Source: Tanypteryx hageni (lineage: Eukaryota > Arthropoda > Insecta > Odonata > Petaluridae). From it: a stretch of DNA of 64,000 nt. How positions within the stretch are numbered: the first letter of the stretch is position 1; every line of letters begins with the position of its first letter. Below, piece after piece: positions 62,484 through 64,000 of this stretch. The notes beneath the pieces are model-generated. The model was not told where the DNA came from. It did not search any database and worked only from the letters and a program-made list of their open reading frames with translations. The translations under genes were made by a program, and so were the position numbers. The stretch spans positions 37,638,117 through 37,702,116 of the forward strand of contig CM054113.1 in NCBI GenBank assembly GCA_028673005.1. Reading direction: 5' to 3'.

Positions 62484-64000
62484 ATAACGCGCGCGTTATA
62501 CAAGGTTTTTTTGTCAAATTTTCGGAATTATTTAGTGCGCGTTATACATAAGACGTACTAGTGCGCGTTATGCATAAGAAGTACAGCTTTATAAAATAAA
62601 ATGCCTTAAAGCGTTCAAATACTAACTTCGTGAAATCACTAAATGGCTGAAATATTTCGAAACTTCTTTCTTTTTGTTCCGTTGATAAAAACAAATTTTC
62701 TGGCATAAATTACCATGCATTTCAATCATTACAGATACAAAATCGAATTTCAGTTACCTAATTATTATTCAACCTAAGACAAATTAAGGCAGATTCGAAG
62801 TTATTAGTTGAAAAAAATGTACGCAATGCCTTTTTAAATAAGATAACGAATCCCAAAACAAAACACATTCACATATAAAAATATAAAAATCACAAATTCT
62901 TCATAAACTTTTATTTCCACTCGATTATTAATTAACATAACCATAAAAATCTTCTGATTCAGTCACAATTTATATCGTAATTATTCAAGTTCTTAACCAA
63001 TGAGTCCGGAAAATTTTCAAGCGAAAAATTATCGCTTTCATCAGATGATGAATCACAATACCCTCCATACCCCTATCAACATTAGGGGAATAAATTCCCG
63101 ATACCCTGAAACCATTAATTATACATTCACGGGTTACATCGGCCCAACTTTTCACAATCCATTTGCAAATTTCAGCATAAGAAGCTCGCTCGCTGCATTC
63201 TTCCAGACTTTGTATAGGAGTGGAAACCATCTACCATGCATTTTTACCAGTGCCTCCGTCTTTTCGACTTGAATGATCTATTTACGGAGATGTCCAGTGG
63301 TTGCAGCTTTTTTGTTAGACCTGCAGGAATAACTGCAATCTTGGAATATTTTTTCAATAATATTTTCGAATCATTTACCTAGCTGAATCCAATGCAAGCA
63401 GCGATTTTGGTTTAAAAAATGAGCTCTTCCTTTTTCCCCATACCTCAGTTAACCACATTCGCAACATATCGCAATTCATCCAGCCTTTTGGGTTTACGCA
63501 CACAACAATACCTTTAGGAAATTCCTATTTAGGAATGGTTTTCCGCTTGAAAATTACCATTGGGGGAAGCTTTTCTCCATCAGCCGTCACTGTTAGCACA
63601 ACAGTAAAGCAGCATTTTTTAGCTCCAGCAGTGCACATTTTTATGTCTTGGGTGCCTTTAACGTCAACTGCAAATTTCGATGGCATGACGAAACTCATAG
63701 GTACCTCATCCATGTTCCCTATCTGACTTGGTTCAACGCCCTTCTTTTCCTGCTCAACAAACAAATTAAACTCTTCCACTTTCACCTTCCAATCTTCTGG
63801 TAACTTTTGTCCGGTAGATGTAATTGCTCGTACTGTTAAACTATTTAGCTTCATAAAATGATAACACCAGCAATTATTGCCTTTAAAATTATCAATATTT
63901 TTCTCGCGAGCTATTTGTATTGCTTTGCATTTAAGTGACACAGTTGAAACTCCTCTTCCTTCACTCCTTTGCGCACAGACCCAGTCCTTCAATTCTTGCT
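62484..64000 (-). mobile_element. Tigger/pogo (POGK-like) element, cut by the window edge
   Basis: The - strand holds a transposase pseudogene (62985-63992). Beyond its C-terminus, at 62485-62585, lies a set of subterminal repeats: TAACGCGCGCGTTATAC, then AGTGCGCGTTATACATAAG and AGTGCGCGTTATGCATAAG 26-29 bp apart, typical of the ends of such elements. The other terminus is outside the window. Confidence 0.7.
62985..63992 (-). pseudogene. Tigger transposase, POGK-like, with in-frame stops
   Basis: From 63992 down: a CENP-B-type DNA-binding part (STVSLKCKAIQIAREKN, then GQKLPEDW), then GNMDEVPMSFVMP with the first catalytic Asp and the ADGEKLPPMVIFKRK block. After a TAG at about 63526 the same frame resumes with FPKGIVVCVNPKGWMN, WLTEVWGKRKSSFFKP and LLALDSAR (second Asp), followed by TAA; later come VIPAGLTKKLQPLDISVN and, at 62985-63230, the C-terminal EICKWIVKSWADVT and IINGFRVSGI. 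Order and wording follow the POGK/Tigger family (family knowledge). Stops and probable shifts make it inactive. The N-terminus probably continues past 64000. Confidence 0.88.

Noticed and set aside
1..64000. CRISPR arrays, bacterial operons, riboswitches, viral integrations
   Set aside because: No spaced direct repeats, no ribosome-binding-site gene clusters, and no viral structural or replication gene motifs were seen.

Overview
This is eukaryotic nuclear DNA, almost certainly from an arthropod and most likely an insect with a large, repeat-rich genome. The grounds are AT-rich non-coding sequence, scattered short exons with GT/AG splice signals, and fossils of hAT, pogo/Tigger, Penelope-like and non-LTR elements together with tRNA-derived SINEs. 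The species cannot be named from the sequence. No long intact gene is present. Most of the longer open frames are translations of low-complexity pyrimidine tracts or chance.

Host gene signal: five exon-like segments on the + strand have good splice sites: 21895-22017, 44697-44855, 48689-48805, 49793-49967 and 55167-55289. The last ends in TAA and is followed by AATAAA signals at 55471-55483. In one reading they share a single phase and would form one very long-intron gene, but that reading meets an in-frame TGA at 49950. I do not recognise the product.

Mobile DNA, left to right: a degenerate ~145-bp tandem array (6530-7372); a possible mariner-related scrap (8370-8600); a Penelope-like GIY-YIG remnant (9238-9460); a 3.6-kb hAT element with an exact 8-bp target duplication (10626-14238), inserted inside a palindromic repeat; a dead non-LTR reverse transcriptase on the - strand (15479-16640) next to a (GT)n(AT)n tract; a hAT MITE (26111-26464) 22 bp before a second 3.9-kb hAT (26487-30369); a 188-bp TA-flanked MITE (30947-31134); a 548-bp hAT MITE (32278-32825); a tRNA-SINE (34015-34166); TGCGGCGTCTCTCCC-ended repeats (36067, 38334-38700); a tandem SINE cluster (43953-44505); a pogo/Tigger fossil (45745-48025) that hosts an inverted repeat carrying tRNA-like units with Pol III boxes; a TA-flanked MITE (54039-54687); an almost exact 253-bp tandem duplication (56568-57065); and a POGK-like Tigger pseudogene running off the right edge (62484-64000).

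Between these lie at least nine long polypyrimidine tracts, all but one with the pyrimidines on the + strand, and four AT-rich microsatellites. The elements do not form a pathway. The organisation is layered transposon insertion around, or inside the introns of, one candidate gene.
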